Part shown: positions 29,928 to 39,582 of the stretch, piece by piece
Position numbering within the stretch: position 1 is the stretch's first letter
Layout: each line of letters begins with the position of its first letter
Assembly: GCA_017795105.1 (NCBI GenBank)
Contig: CP051247.1
Span: forward strand, 3,038,001 to 3,102,000
Length of the DNA stretch: 64,000 nucleotides
Direction of reading: 5' to 3'
Source: Planctomycetaceae bacterium
Lineage (GTDB): Bacteria > Planctomycetota > Planctomycetia > Planctomycetales > Planctomycetaceae
Made by a program: the position numbers and the translations under genes
Notes under the pieces: model-generated
Databases searched by the model: none
The model's input: the letters and a program-made list of their open reading frames with translations, nothing else
Told to the model about the DNA's origin: nothing

Positions 29928-30875
29928 ATGTCCTGCACCATTCTGACGTTGTCTGACGATCTCCCTGATCTTTCTGAATACAAAACGCTCCAGGCCCGAA
30001 CGGTGAAGTCTCTGCGTGATGCCGAGGGGCTGATCGAGGCGATTTCCGATTGTGATACGGTTCTGGTTGCTCTCTGCGAAGAACTCCCCATTCGGGAAAT
30101 GCTGACGAATCTGTCGAAGCTCGATGATCACGCCAACGAGCGGGCGGCGATCTGGTGGCCGCATCATGCGAACTCGTTTTCCGATTTTGCCTACCGTCAG
30201 CTCGGCGGGCAGATCGCATCGCTCTGGATGCCGCTCACGCGGGTCGGCCTGATCATCGCTCCACACGATCTTCTGCTGGCGAAACTGAAAGAAACGAAAG
30301 CCGTTCATTCCGCCTACGCAATGATGCCGTGGCGGAAGACGATGCCGTTCCCGTGTGCTTCGATCTGCTGGGAGATGAGCGATCCGGAACTGCCGGTGCT
30401 TGAACCGCGATCGAGCCGCTTCCCGGGCGACGATGTTCCCGATCTGCTGCACGATGCGAAGAACTGGCTGCCTGAGCAGCTGAAGCGGGACAGTCCCGAC
30501 TTTCAGGCCGTTATCGCGGGGTTGTTCCAGTGGTTCGACGATCTCGATACGTCGCACAGCTATTCGCAGTCGGTGCAGTTCAACGGGCGCCATAAAGCCG
30601 GCGACTACTGGCATGCGATTATGCATCGTCGGGAGGGCGATTATTCGAACTCGAAGTACTGGTTCCGGAACGTCGGGCAGCATCCGCTGTATCCGACGCT
30701 GGAGCGTTATGCGAAAGCCCGGAACGACAGCCTGTCTCCATGGTCGCCGCATCGCTTTGTCGATGTCTGTGAAGGGGTGCGGAGCGGAACGCGGGAAGAT
30801 CTGGCGGCTCGGCAGCTGCAGGGTGTCGAAATGGTTCTGCTTCTCTCACAGACAATTCAGGATGCCGAACACTGA
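29928..30875 (+). CDS. Conserved-looking protein of unknown function
   Basis: 315 aa, soluble. The C-terminal third carries a distinctive block around residue 215: QFNGRHKAGDYWHAIMHRREGDYSNSKYWFRNVGQHP, rich in His, Arg and aromatic residues, which I have seen in uncharacterised bacterial proteins and which looks like a catalytic or ligand-binding centre. The N-terminal part is unrelated to anything I recognise. The stop overlaps the next start (TGATG), so the two genes are translationally coupled. No function assigned. Confidence 0.8.
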   Translation: MSCTILTLSDDLPDLSEYKTLQARTVKSLRDAEGLIEAISDCDTVLVALCEELPIREMLTNLSKLDDHANERAAIWWPHHANSFSDFAYRQLGGQIASLWMPLTRVGLIIAPHDLLLAKLKETKAVHSAYAMMPWRKTMPFPCASICWEMSDPELPVLEPRSSRFPGDDVPDLLHDAKNWLPEQLKRDSPDFQAVIAGLFQWFDDLDTSHSYSQSVQFNGRHKAGDYWHAIMHRREGDYSNSKYWFRNVGQHPLYPTLERYAKARNDSLSPWSPHRFVDVCEGVRSGTREDLAARQLQGVEMVLLLSQTIQDAEH

Positions 30876-31636
30876 TGGGATTTTTCTGGATTCCGGGCGG
30901 CGCTTTCTTCGGATTCCTCGGGATTGTGTACTCCGCATTCCTGATCTGGATGATCTACGATTGTGCCCTGCGTGATCCCGACCGGGGCATCTGGATCATT
31001 GTGATGCTGTTTCTGCAGCCACTCGGGGCGATTGTCTATTTCTTTGCCCGTTACGTGCCCCGCAATGATTTCCGCCGGCTGAAACAGTTTGTCGGACAGT
31101 TTCAGACCCGCGAATTGCGACAGCGGGAGATCGCTGCCCGTCAGATTGGAAATCCATATCACTGGATTCAACTGGCCGAAAAGCAGCGGGAGATGCGTCG
31201 CTTTGAAGACGCGGCTCAATCGTATCGCGAGGCGCTCGACCGGGAGCCGACGAATCTTCAGGCCAAGTGGGGACTGGCCCTGTGTCTGGAGCATGAAAAG
31301 CAGCCCGCCGAAGCGTTGCCGCAGATCGATGAGATTCTGGCTGAGCAGCCCGATTACAAGTTCGGCGATGTCTCTCTGGCCCGCGGACGACTGCTGATGG
31401 AGCTGGAACGCTGGCAGGAGGCTCAGCAGCATCTCGCGGCTCACGTCGATCGCTGGCGGCAGCCGGAAGGTTTGTATCGGCTGGCTCAGTGTCTGCATCG
31501 ATCGGGAAACGATGAGGCGGCTCGCGAGCAGGTCCGGGCGCTGATCATGGATATCGAGGGCAGTCCGGCGGCAATTGCCCGGCAGCAGAACCAGTGGAAA
31601 CGCAAAGGGAAACAACTCGAAAAGCGCCTGTCGTAG
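30875..31636 (+). CDS. PLDc_N membrane protein with TPR domain
   Basis: 253 aa; ATG 30875 overlaps the upstream stop by one base. Residues 1-62 hold two membrane helices with the PLDc_N pattern (IWMIYDCALRDPDRGIWIIVMLFLQPLGAIVYFFARY), a module common in small membrane proteins and cardiolipin-synthase N-termini; no phospholipase HKD motif follows. From about 90 to 230 there are four to five TPR-like repeats (FEDAAQSYREALDREPTNLQAKWGLALCLEHEKQP), a protein-binding scaffold on the cytoplasmic side. Probably anchors the upstream product or another partner. Confidence 0.82.
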   Translation: MGFFWIPGGAFFGFLGIVYSAFLIWMIYDCALRDPDRGIWIIVMLFLQPLGAIVYFFARYVPRNDFRRLKQFVGQFQTRELRQREIAARQIGNPYHWIQLAEKQREMRRFEDAAQSYREALDREPTNLQAKWGLALCLEHEKQPAEALPQIDEILAEQPDYKFGDVSLARGRLLMELERWQEAQQHLAAHVDRWRQPEGLYRLAQCLHRSGNDEAAREQVRALIMDIEGSPAAIARQQNQWKRKGKQLEKRLS

Positions 31637-31826
31637 TAACCCGCCGAAGGGAAGTTGCGCTCTCGCTCAAAGTGATCCTTGAATGGCGGATTGCAGTTGG
31701 TATGATTGGAGCCGCCCGAAATGCGTCTCGGATCAACGTGGATGATCAGGCAGGTGCATTACGGGGCTCTCGTTTGGACATCATTCCGACGGGATCATCA
31801 CCAGCGATCTCACCGCAGGATGCTTA

Positions 31827-33377
31827 ATGGACGCAATAACGAAGGATCGAGTCCTCAGGTACAGTGTCGCCGTTTTCAGCACGGTCATCGCGACGTTGCT
31901 GAGAATCGAATTGGATCCCTGGATTGGCGATCGGGTTCCGTTCGGAACCTATCTGCTTTCCGTGCTCCTCACTGCGTGGATGGCCGGCACTGGCCCCGCA
32001 GTCTTTTCCCTGTTTCTGGGCATCGTGGCCGCTGCGACGTACATCATGCCACCCCGACAGGGCATTGAGGTGACCGATCCGGGCGATATGCTCGCTCTCG
32101 GAATCTACGCGACGGTTGGAGCAGCGACAATTTCGCTCTTCTACAGCGTGACGCGACAGAATCGCCTTCGTTGCCGCCACGTCGAACAGATCGAAATTCT
32201 CTCGGCGGAACTTCAGATCGCCGATCGACGCAAGGACGAATTTCTCGCTCTTCTCGCTCACGAACTTCGCAACCCGCTCGCCCCGATCCGCAATGGACTG
32301 GTGATGCTGCAGCAGGGGGAGATGGCGGAGAAAGAACGGAAGAGTGTTCTGAAGACGATCTCAAGGCAGCTTACGCAACTGGTTCACATCGTCGATGACC
32401 TTCTCGACGTCTCCCGGTTCGTTCACGGGAAAATCCGGCTGGAGCTCAAGCACGTCGACCTGCGCGATCTGGTTGAACTCGCACTGGCTCAGGCCAAGTC
32501 GGCCATGGAAGAGCGGCATCACAGCGTGCAGGTTCTGTTGCCGACCAGCAAGGTGATCGTGGATGGCGACAGCAATCGGCTCGTGCAGATCATCACCAAT
32601 CTGTTGACGAACGCCGCGAAATACACCCCGCGAGAAGGCCGTATTCAGGTCATTCTCGAAAAAGGGAAGAACGAAGCCATCCTCAAAGTGGTCGACAACG
32701 GGATCGGTATTTCCGCCGAGATGCAGGAACACGTTTTCCAGCTCTTCACCCGTTCCGATGTCGCTGCTCAACGGGATCAGGGCGGACTGGGACTCGGGCT
32801 TCCGATCGCCCGTCAGTTTGCCTTGATGCATGGCGGACGACTGAACGTCTTCAGCAAGGGAACCGATCAGGGAAGCCGCTTCGAATTCGGCATTCCTCTC
32901 GTTCATGTCCCCGAAGGAGCGGATCGCGGCCTCGATTCCGATTCGTCGATCGGGACCCTGTTCCCGAAGCTGCCGAGTCAGGATCAATCCGAAACCGGTC
33001 CGGAAGAGCACAAGGTGCTGATTGTCGACGACAATGTCGACGCGGCTGAAACGATGGCCAGTCTGCTGTCGTTCTACAACTTCACTGCCGAGATCTGCCA
33101 CGATGGGTTCGAAGCACTGCGGATCGCCAAGTCGCTTCGACCCGATGTGATTTTGCTCGACATCGGCATGCCGGGTATGGATGGCTACGAGCTTGCTCGT
33201 CGTCTGCGGCTCGAATATGCCAACCAGCCGCTGACCCTGATCGCCGTGACCGGTTGGGGCGATGCCCAGGACCTGAAGAAGTCGGAAGAAGCCGGCATCG
33301 ATCACCACCTCGTCAAGCCGGTGGATCCCGACAAGCTGACCGAACTGATGCGACTCGCTCCGGTCAGTCCCGCCTGA
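31827..33377 (+). CDS. Hybrid sensor histidine kinase with receiver domain
   Basis: 516 aa. The N-terminal 108 residues hold about four membrane helices of DUF4118 type (LLSVLLTAWMAGTGPAVFSLFLGIVAAATYIMPP). A short coiled segment leads to HisKA with His145 in LLAHELRNPLAP, then HATPase_c with N-box LLTNAAKYTP, DNGIGI and GGLGLGL. After a linker (360-393) there is a receiver with Asp445 in LLDIGMPGMDG and Lys497. No separate sensory domain is present, so the signal is probably sensed in or near the membrane. No output regulator is adjacent. Confidence 0.92.
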   Translation: MDAITKDRVLRYSVAVFSTVIATLLRIELDPWIGDRVPFGTYLLSVLLTAWMAGTGPAVFSLFLGIVAAATYIMPPRQGIEVTDPGDMLALGIYATVGAATISLFYSVTRQNRLRCRHVEQIEILSAELQIADRRKDEFLALLAHELRNPLAPIRNGLVMLQQGEMAEKERKSVLKTISRQLTQLVHIVDDLLDVSRFVHGKIRLELKHVDLRDLVELALAQAKSAMEERHHSVQVLLPTSKVIVDGDSNRLVQIITNLLTNAAKYTPREGRIQVILEKGKNEAILKVVDNGIGISAEMQEHVFQLFTRSDVAAQRDQGGLGLGLPIARQFALMHGGRLNVFSKGTDQGSRFEFGIPLVHVPEGADRGLDSDSSIGTLFPKLPSQDQSETGPEEHKVLIVDDNVDAAETMASLLSFYNFTAEICHDGFEALRIAKSLRPDVILLDIGMPGMDGYELARRLRLEYANQPLTLIAVTGWGDAQDLKKSEEAGIDHHLVKPVDPDKLTELMRLAPVSPA

Positions 33378-33453
33378 TCGCAGACGCTTGACGTGCATGG
33401 CCGCCTTGGGCAAGGTGAGAAAAACATTTCACCGCCCTTTTGAGGAAACGACC

Positions 33454-34167
33454 ATGCGTTACGTGCTGCTGACCGCGATGCTTCTTGGACTCGTCTCAAC
33501 GTCTCTCCAGGCTCAGACCTACAAGACGAAGCCTAAGCAGAATCCGGCGTTCGCCGAAGTCATCGAGGATCCGAGTCTGCCTCGCGTGCTCATCATTGGC
33601 GATTCGATCTCGATCGGTTACACACCGGCTCTCCGCGAACTGATGAAGGGTGAAGCCAACATTCATCGCATCCCGGCCAATGGCGGCCCGACCACTCGAG
33701 GCGTCGCCAACATCGACTCGTGGCTCCGGGACGGCAACTGGGATGTGATCCATTTCAACTGGGGTCTGCACGATCTGGTTTACATGGACAAAGATGGAAA
33801 ACGGACCGAAGCCGGTGTCGGACAGCATCAGGTGCCGATCGAGGAGTACGAAGAGAATCTCCGCAAGCTCGTCAAACGTCTCAAGCAGACAGACGCCGCT
33901 CTGATCTGGCGGAACACAACGCCTGTGCCGAAGGACTCCCGGGGACGCATCGAAGGCGAAGAAAAACCATATAACGAAGTCGCCGCGAAGATTATGGCCG
34001 AAAACGGCATCCCGACCGACGATCATCACACCTACGTGATGCAGCACATGGCCGAAGTCCAGAAACCGAACGACGTCCACTTCACCACCGAAGGCTCCGC
34101 CCGCCTCGCCGAACTGGCCGCAAAAGCGATCCGCCAGGAACTCAAAAAGCAGGACAAGCAAGAGTAG
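33454..34167 (+). CDS. Secreted SGNH-fold hydrolase
   Basis: 237 aa from ATG 33454, with TGAGGA about 9 bp upstream. A signal peptide (MRYVLLTAMLLGLVSTSLQAQ) precedes an SGNH/GDSL domain: block I IIGDSISIGY with nucleophile Ser51, block II NGG (77-79), block III FNWGLHDL with Asn102, and block V DVHF with Asp207 and His209. These are the four catalytic blocks of the esterase superfamily; substrates range from acetylated sugars to lipids. Probably a periplasmic or extracellular esterase. Monocistronic. Confidence 0.87.
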   Translation: MRYVLLTAMLLGLVSTSLQAQTYKTKPKQNPAFAEVIEDPSLPRVLIIGDSISIGYTPALRELMKGEANIHRIPANGGPTTRGVANIDSWLRDGNWDVIHFNWGLHDLVYMDKDGKRTEAGVGQHQVPIEEYEENLRKLVKRLKQTDAALIWRNTTPVPKDSRGRIEGEEKPYNEVAAKIMAENGIPTDDHHTYVMQHMAEVQKPNDVHFTTEGSARLAELAAKAIRQELKKQDKQE

Positions 34168-34193
34168 GCTGAGAGATCGCAGCCGTCTCATCC

Positions 34194-34328
34194 CGTACCG
34201 GCGGCATCTTGCCGCCGAAAACGCGTTGGCTGCAATGAAGGAGTAAGAATCGCTCAGGGAACGGTTGAGAGCGATTCGACGCCTGCGGGGAAGTCACGTC
34301 CATTCGGCGGCAGGATGCCGCCGCTACG
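34194..34328. mobile_element. MITE-like element M5, copy 1
   Basis: 135 bp with 23-bp terminal inverted repeats (34194-34216 and 34306-34328; two mismatches) of type CGTACCGGCGGCATC.TGCCG. Each end forms a GGCGGCA/TGCCGCC hairpin. Differs from the copy at 34618-34752 at only about four positions. No ORF. Confidence 0.8.
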
Positions 34329-34358
34329 TTTGGGCACTGCGGTGGACTCTACTCCGGT

Positions 34359-34530
34359 AGGGTGCGTCTTGACGCACCGTCGGATCGGAGTTCCGATTGG
34401 GGAACGTTCGATTGATTTGAAGTCGCGACTATACGAGGCGACTCTTGGAAAAGTTGATCGACGTCCCGGGGCTTTGTCACGCTGATAGTGTGTTACGTCC
34501 TGTGTGGTTTGGTGCGTTAAAACGCACCCT
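34359..34530. mobile_element. MITE-like element M6 between the two M5 copies
   Basis: 172 bp with 20-bp inverted ends at 34359-34378 and 34511-34530 (AGGGTGCGTCTTGACGCACC; two mismatches), each a GGTGCGT/ACGCACC hairpin. No ORF in the spacer. It lies wholly between two copies of M5. Confidence 0.68.
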
Positions 34531-34617
34531 GCTTCGTCCTGCCCCGAGAGGGCTGGGATAGCGCAGCGTATCCCAGCGAATGAGCGTGCGGTTCCAATCT
34601 CAGCGAGCCTCGCATTT

Positions 34618-34752
34618 CGTACCGGCGGCATCCTGCCGCCAAAAACGCGTTGGCTGCAATGAAGGAGTAAGAATCGCTCAGGGAACGGTTGAGAGCGATT
34701 CGACGTCTGCGGGGAAGTCACGTCCATTCGGCGGCAGGATGCCGCCGGTACG
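34618..34752. mobile_element. MITE-like element M5, copy 2
   Basis: 135 bp with perfect 23-bp inverted ends at 34618-34640 and 34730-34752. Same orientation and about 97% identical to 34194-34328. It ends 9 bp before the argF stop codon (minus-strand gene ending at 34761), so its outer hairpin could serve as part of the argF terminator. Confidence 0.82.
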
Positions 34753-34760
34753 GGAGTGGA

Positions 34761-35678
<918 letters not shown>

Positions 35679-35867
35679 GAGGGAATCTCAACTGGTCAAA
35701 CGACATCCAGACTGGAAACAGAAATGCAGACAGGCCGGCTGGCTGGCCGGCCTGGTACGTCAGGGTATTTGCGTAAAGTGAGGGGACGCCTCGGAACCAC
35801 AGCGAACGCCGCTCGAAATCGCAAAGAGCTATTATGAGCAGACAGGCCTGTTTGCCGCAAGACTTCT

Positions 35868-37073
35868 CTACGATTCGGCCGAGAGGGTCCGCAACTCGTC
35901 GATCAGCAGTTCGGCTCCCTGATCAACCTCTTCCGGCGTGATATTGAGAGCCGGCAACAGACGGACGACCGTATCGTGCGTCACGTTGATCAGCATCCCC
36001 TTCTCCATGCAGCGGCGAACCAGCGGAGCCCCCGGCACGGTCAGGTCGAGGCCGACCATCATTCCGGCGATCCGCAGTTCACGGAGAATCGGCAGTTCTT
36101 GCAGCAGCGGCTCGAAGTGAGCGCGGAAGCGATCCGACATCTGCTGAGCGTGCTCAAGCAGATTCTCTTCTTCAATCGTCTGGACTGTGGCAATCCCGGC
36201 GGCCATGGCGAGCGGGTTGCCGCCAAACGTGCTCGCATGCATGCCGGGGCGAAGCGACGGAGCCAGCTCATCGCGACAGATGAACGCTCCACAAGCAACG
36301 CCCCCAGCGACGCCCTTGGCGAGCGTCATGATGTCGGGCTGAACGCCGTACTTCTGATGCCCGAACCAGGTGCCGAGTCGGCCCATGCCGGTCTGAACTT
36401 CGTCGAAGATCAGGACCAGACCGTGTTCATCAGCCAGGTCGCGGAGTCCCTGCAGGAAGCCGTCGGCTGGGGTGTTCACGCCCCCTTCGCCCTGCACCGG
36501 CTCGATCATGATGCCGCAGGTTTCGTCGTCGATCAGTTCGCGGACCGCATCCAGATCGTTGTGCGGAGCGTACTGGAAGCCGGCCACCAGCGGGCCGAGG
36601 CCCTGATGATACTTCGGCTGCGCGGTCGCCGTGACTGCTCCGAGCGTTCGACCGTGGAAGCCGTTCTGGAACGTAATGATCTTGTACTTCTCTTCCGGCG
36701 TGTGCAGGCGAGCCAGTTTGATGGCCCCTTCAATCGCCTCGGCTCCACTGTTGCAGAAGAAGGCCTTCCCGAAGCTGCGGCTGCAGATCTCTTTGGCGAA
36801 TTCCCCCTGAGCTTCGGTGTACCAGGTGTTCGGCACGTGAATCAGCTGCGTGACCTGCTCGCGGACGGCTTCGACGACTTTCGGCGGACAGTATCCGAGA
36901 ATGTTGCAGCCCCAGCCTGGAAACAGGTCGAGATAGCGGTTCCCCTCGGCATCCCAGACGTAAGAGCCTTCCCCGTGGGTCAGGCAGATCGGATAGCGGC
37001 CATAGTTGGGAATGACGTACTGATCAAACAGCGAAATGACATCCGCGCTCGATTTGGAACTGGTCGAACTCAT
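35868..37073 (-). CDS. argD: Acetylornithine aminotransferase
   Basis: 401 aa from ATG 37073 (GGAAAA 6 bp upstream; a GTG 12 bp further is in frame). PLP-dependent class III aminotransferase: cofactor-binding Asp224 in FDEVQTGMGR, Schiff-base Lys253 in MTLAKGVAGG, and CNSGAEAIEGAIKLAR (107-122) for the phosphate cup. It makes N-acetylornithine, upstream of argF in arginine synthesis. In related bacteria the same enzyme may also act on succinyldiaminopimelate in lysine synthesis. Confidence 0.95.
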   Translation of the reverse strand: MSSTSSKSSADVISLFDQYVIPNYGRYPICLTHGEGSYVWDAEGNRYLDLFPGWGCNILGYCPPKVVEAVREQVTQLIHVPNTWYTEAQGEFAKEICSRSFGKAFFCNSGAEAIEGAIKLARLHTPEEKYKIITFQNGFHGRTLGAVTATAQPKYHQGLGPLVAGFQYAPHNDLDAVRELIDDETCGIMIEPVQGEGGVNTPADGFLQGLRDLADEHGLVLIFDEVQTGMGRLGTWFGHQKYGVQPDIMTLAKGVAGGVACGAFICRDELAPSLRPGMHASTFGGNPLAMAAGIATVQTIEEENLLEHAQQMSDRFRAHFEPLLQELPILRELRIAGMMVGLDLTVPGAPLVRRCMEKGMLINVTHDTVVRLLPALNITPEEVDQGAELLIDELRTLSAES

Positions 37074-37628
37074 CGCGTTTTCCACATCCGGCCGATCACA
37101 TCGGCGGTTTTTAGAAGAGGGACTAAGAGCCTGTCCGGAAACCTCTTTACATTCGTCGTCGCTATTTCCGCCGGATCGGCTCTAAACCGGGTCGTCAGAA
37201 CGGCTCATTATACTCAGTGGCCGCCGGGACTTAAACGGATTGCTCCGTTGAAGTCGAAACAGGTCCACGGACTTGTTCGACGGTTCCGAGAAACCGAAAG
37301 GACACTCCATCGCCGCGGCGGTTCGCGGGAAAGAATCGATTCGGTCTGTGTTTCCGGGGCTTACCGCCGCAGCAGCTCTGACCACTTTCCGTGCACCGGA
37401 ACCGATGTCGCGGTTCGTCTGCCCCCTGGACACGCCCAGTCGCTATCCCCATTTTCCGGCGGGAAACGAGGCGATTCTGGCCAACTTCGAGAAAACTTGA
37501 GCTTTTTCCGGGGATCGTCCTGCCCGCGGCATCGGACTTGCCTCAGTCTTCTTCCGAGTCTCGACAGACTCCCCACCCAAACGACCCCCCCCCACGATTC
37601 CCTCACCTACTGCAAGTGCCCTCCATTT
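37074..37628. other. 555-bp gap between argD and a divergent lipoprotein gene
   Basis: No gene that I can support; the short frames here are unlike known proteins. It must hold promoters for argD (leftward) and the lipoprotein gene (rightward). I see no repeat, ARG box or terminator that is convincing. Confidence 0.5.
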
Positions 37629-38084
37629 ATGTCATTGATCAAAGTGCGTCCCGGCCGCCTGAAGGCTGCCGGTTTGATGTGTTGTTCTGTTTTCGTGTTC
37701 CTGTTCGCCGCCGGCTGTGGTGGCGGAAGTGACGACGGCGTTCAGACGGTTCCGGTTGCCGGCACGGTCACTCTGGATGGCCAGCCGCTCGCTCAGGCGA
37801 TTGTTCAGTTCCAGCCGCAAAGCGGTGAAGGACGAAGCTCCGCGGGCCGGACGGATGAGTCCGGACATTTCGAGCTGCTGTTCGATTCCGATCGCGAAGG
37901 AGCCCTGCCCGGGCAACACCGTGTGATGATCACGGCGGTCCGCGAACTCCCGGGGAAACAGGACGAAGAAGGAAATCCGCTGACCGAACAGATCCTGCCA
38001 ACGAAGTACAACGCCCAGTCAACATTGACCGCGGAGGTGAGTGAGAGCACCGGGCAATACGATTTCGCGTTGGAGAGCAAATAA
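37629..38084 (+). CDS. Small lipoprotein with carboxypeptidase-regulatory-like domain
   Basis: 151 aa from ATG 37629; the frame is open far upstream only by overlap with argD on the other strand. The N-terminus MSLIKVRPGRLKAAGLMCCSVFVFLFAAGCGGG is a lipoprotein signal with lipobox FAAGC. The mature part VAGTVTLDGQPLAQAIVQFQPQ...GRTDESGHFELL is the beta-sandwich found in planctomycete proteins that stand next to DUF1559 genes, as here. Role unknown; probably lipid-anchored at the outer face of a membrane. Confidence 0.85.
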   Translation: MSLIKVRPGRLKAAGLMCCSVFVFLFAAGCGGGSDDGVQTVPVAGTVTLDGQPLAQAIVQFQPQSGEGRSSAGRTDESGHFELLFDSDREGALPGQHRVMITAVRELPGKQDEEGNPLTEQILPTKYNAQSTLTAEVSESTGQYDFALESK

Positions 38085-38264
38085 GCGGCCCGACGCTTCA
38101 GGTCGCCTCGAAACCATCCGTATCTGATTTCTTTAGAGCTGATCGCTCGACCGTATGTCCGCATGAACTTTGGCCTGAAACACGGCAGCTTATGCGGGCG
38201 GACCGGCTACACCATTAAGTCAACTGCTCTAGCTGCGTCGACAGACGCAAAAGGAAGTGTCACC

Positions 38265-39272
38265 ATGCCCAATGGGAACTCAACCCGCCGCACAGCGTTC
38301 ACGCTGATCGAACTCCTCGTTGTGATCGCGATCATCGCCATCCTGGTTGCTCTGCTGCTGCCAGCCGTTCAACAGGCGCGCGAAGCCGCAAGACGTTCGC
38401 AGTGCAAGAACAATTTGAAACAGATGGGGCTGGCCCTCCATAACTACCACGATACGTTCTCGGTCTTTCCCGCCAACGGCTATTATGCCCGGGGAGCATC
38501 GTGGCACGTCTACATTCTTCCGTATATGGAACAGTCGGCCGTGTACGATGGTCTCACCTTTGGGGAACACAGCTCGTTCATGTATCAGTCAGGATGCGGC
38601 TGCACGGCGGAAGATATCGATCTGCATGCTCAGGTGCGTCTTTCGTACATCACCTGTCCCAGTTCGCCCCTGCCGAGTGTGAAAGATGGAGCCGTTCCGT
38701 CCGGTCAGGTGGGATCCTTTGGTTCTTCAACGGTGGGACTGCAGGTTGCTGAGTACGTCGCGATTGCCGGCCACACCCGCAATCCGAATACGCAGGCCGA
38801 CCTTTACACGCCTGGCTCTTACGGACACTACGCCACCAACGGAACGATCTACACGCGCAGTAAAACTCGGATGCGAGATCTGCGGGATGGAACGAGCAAC
38901 ACGCTGATGGTCAGCGAGAACAGCCGCCCGACCAGAGACGTACTGGGAGTTCGCGGCACGGTCGGGAATGAGTACGACAACCGCGTCGGTTCGTTCTCTG
39001 GCGGCATGTGGATTGGCCCCAAGGCTCTGTCGGGCTGGATTGCGAATCAGATTTCGGTCCGCTATCCCATCAACTCCGACGCCATGACCTCGTCTTCCGA
39101 AGGCTATCTCTACTCCTACACGCAGAACAATCCGTTGTCATCCAATCACGATGGAGGCGTCCAGACCCTGCTGGGCGATGGCAGCGTTCGTTTCCTGTCG
39201 GAGAATATGTCGGAAGTGACCCTGCAGCGTCTTTGCATCCGCGATGACGGACTGATCCTCGGCGAACTGTAA
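38265..39272 (+). CDS. DUF1559 prepilin-like protein
   Basis: 335 aa from ATG 38265 with AAAGGAAG about 8 bp upstream. The N-terminus RRTAFTLIELLVVIAIIAIL is a type IV prepilin signal (methylation site at the Phe after Ala; Glu at +5), followed by LLPAVQQAREAARRSQCKNNLKQMGLALHNYHD, the DUF1559 hallmark. The C-terminus carries the H-x-G-G-V-(Q)-x-L-x-x-D-G-S motif near 310. These proteins are abundant in planctomycetes and probably form pseudopilin-like surface structures; function not proven. The terminator at 39299 follows directly. Confidence 0.93.
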   Translation: MPNGNSTRRTAFTLIELLVVIAIIAILVALLLPAVQQAREAARRSQCKNNLKQMGLALHNYHDTFSVFPANGYYARGASWHVYILPYMEQSAVYDGLTFGEHSSFMYQSGCGCTAEDIDLHAQVRLSYITCPSSPLPSVKDGAVPSGQVGSFGSSTVGLQVAEYVAIAGHTRNPNTQADLYTPGSYGHYATNGTIYTRSKTRMRDLRDGTSNTLMVSENSRPTRDVLGVRGTVGNEYDNRVGSFSGGMWIGPKALSGWIANQISVRYPINSDAMTSSSEGYLYSYTQNNPLSSNHDGGVQTLLGDGSVRFLSENMSEVTLQRLCIRDDGLILGEL

Positions 39273-39298
39273 TCACTCCGCCAGCACCCGCGCATTTC

Positions 39299-39340
39299 AA
39301 GAGCCCCGCGACGACACGTTCCGGGGCTCTTATTCTTTCT
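39299..39340 (+). terminator. Rho-independent terminator after the DUF1559 gene
   Basis: AAGAGCCCCG and CGGGGCTCTT form a perfect 10-bp stem around a 13-nt loop, then ATTCTTTCT. It begins 27 bp after the stop. Confidence 0.85.
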
Positions 39341-39582
39341 GGCATTCTGAAAGCCTTTGCCGCCCCGTGGTGACTCGGAAGATCACGAGCACTTTACCGG
39401 TGGCCGCGGAAGAAAGATGAGTTTTCTAAGAACATTTGATCCCTATGCTTGGAGGACTGCTGTCAGGCTCGGTATGTTCAGTGATCCGCTGTCATATCAC
39501 GGGACGTCATTCAGACGAACTTCTTCACATCTCTGCCGGGCCGGGAAACAAAGACCTCTCGTCTTCGTTCGGGAAGGAAAGT

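Noticed and set aside
35976..37628. Upstream 551 codons of a 702-codon frame ending in the lipoprotein
   Set aside because: This part is antisense to argD; only the last 151 codons from 37629 have a lipoprotein signal and a known fold.
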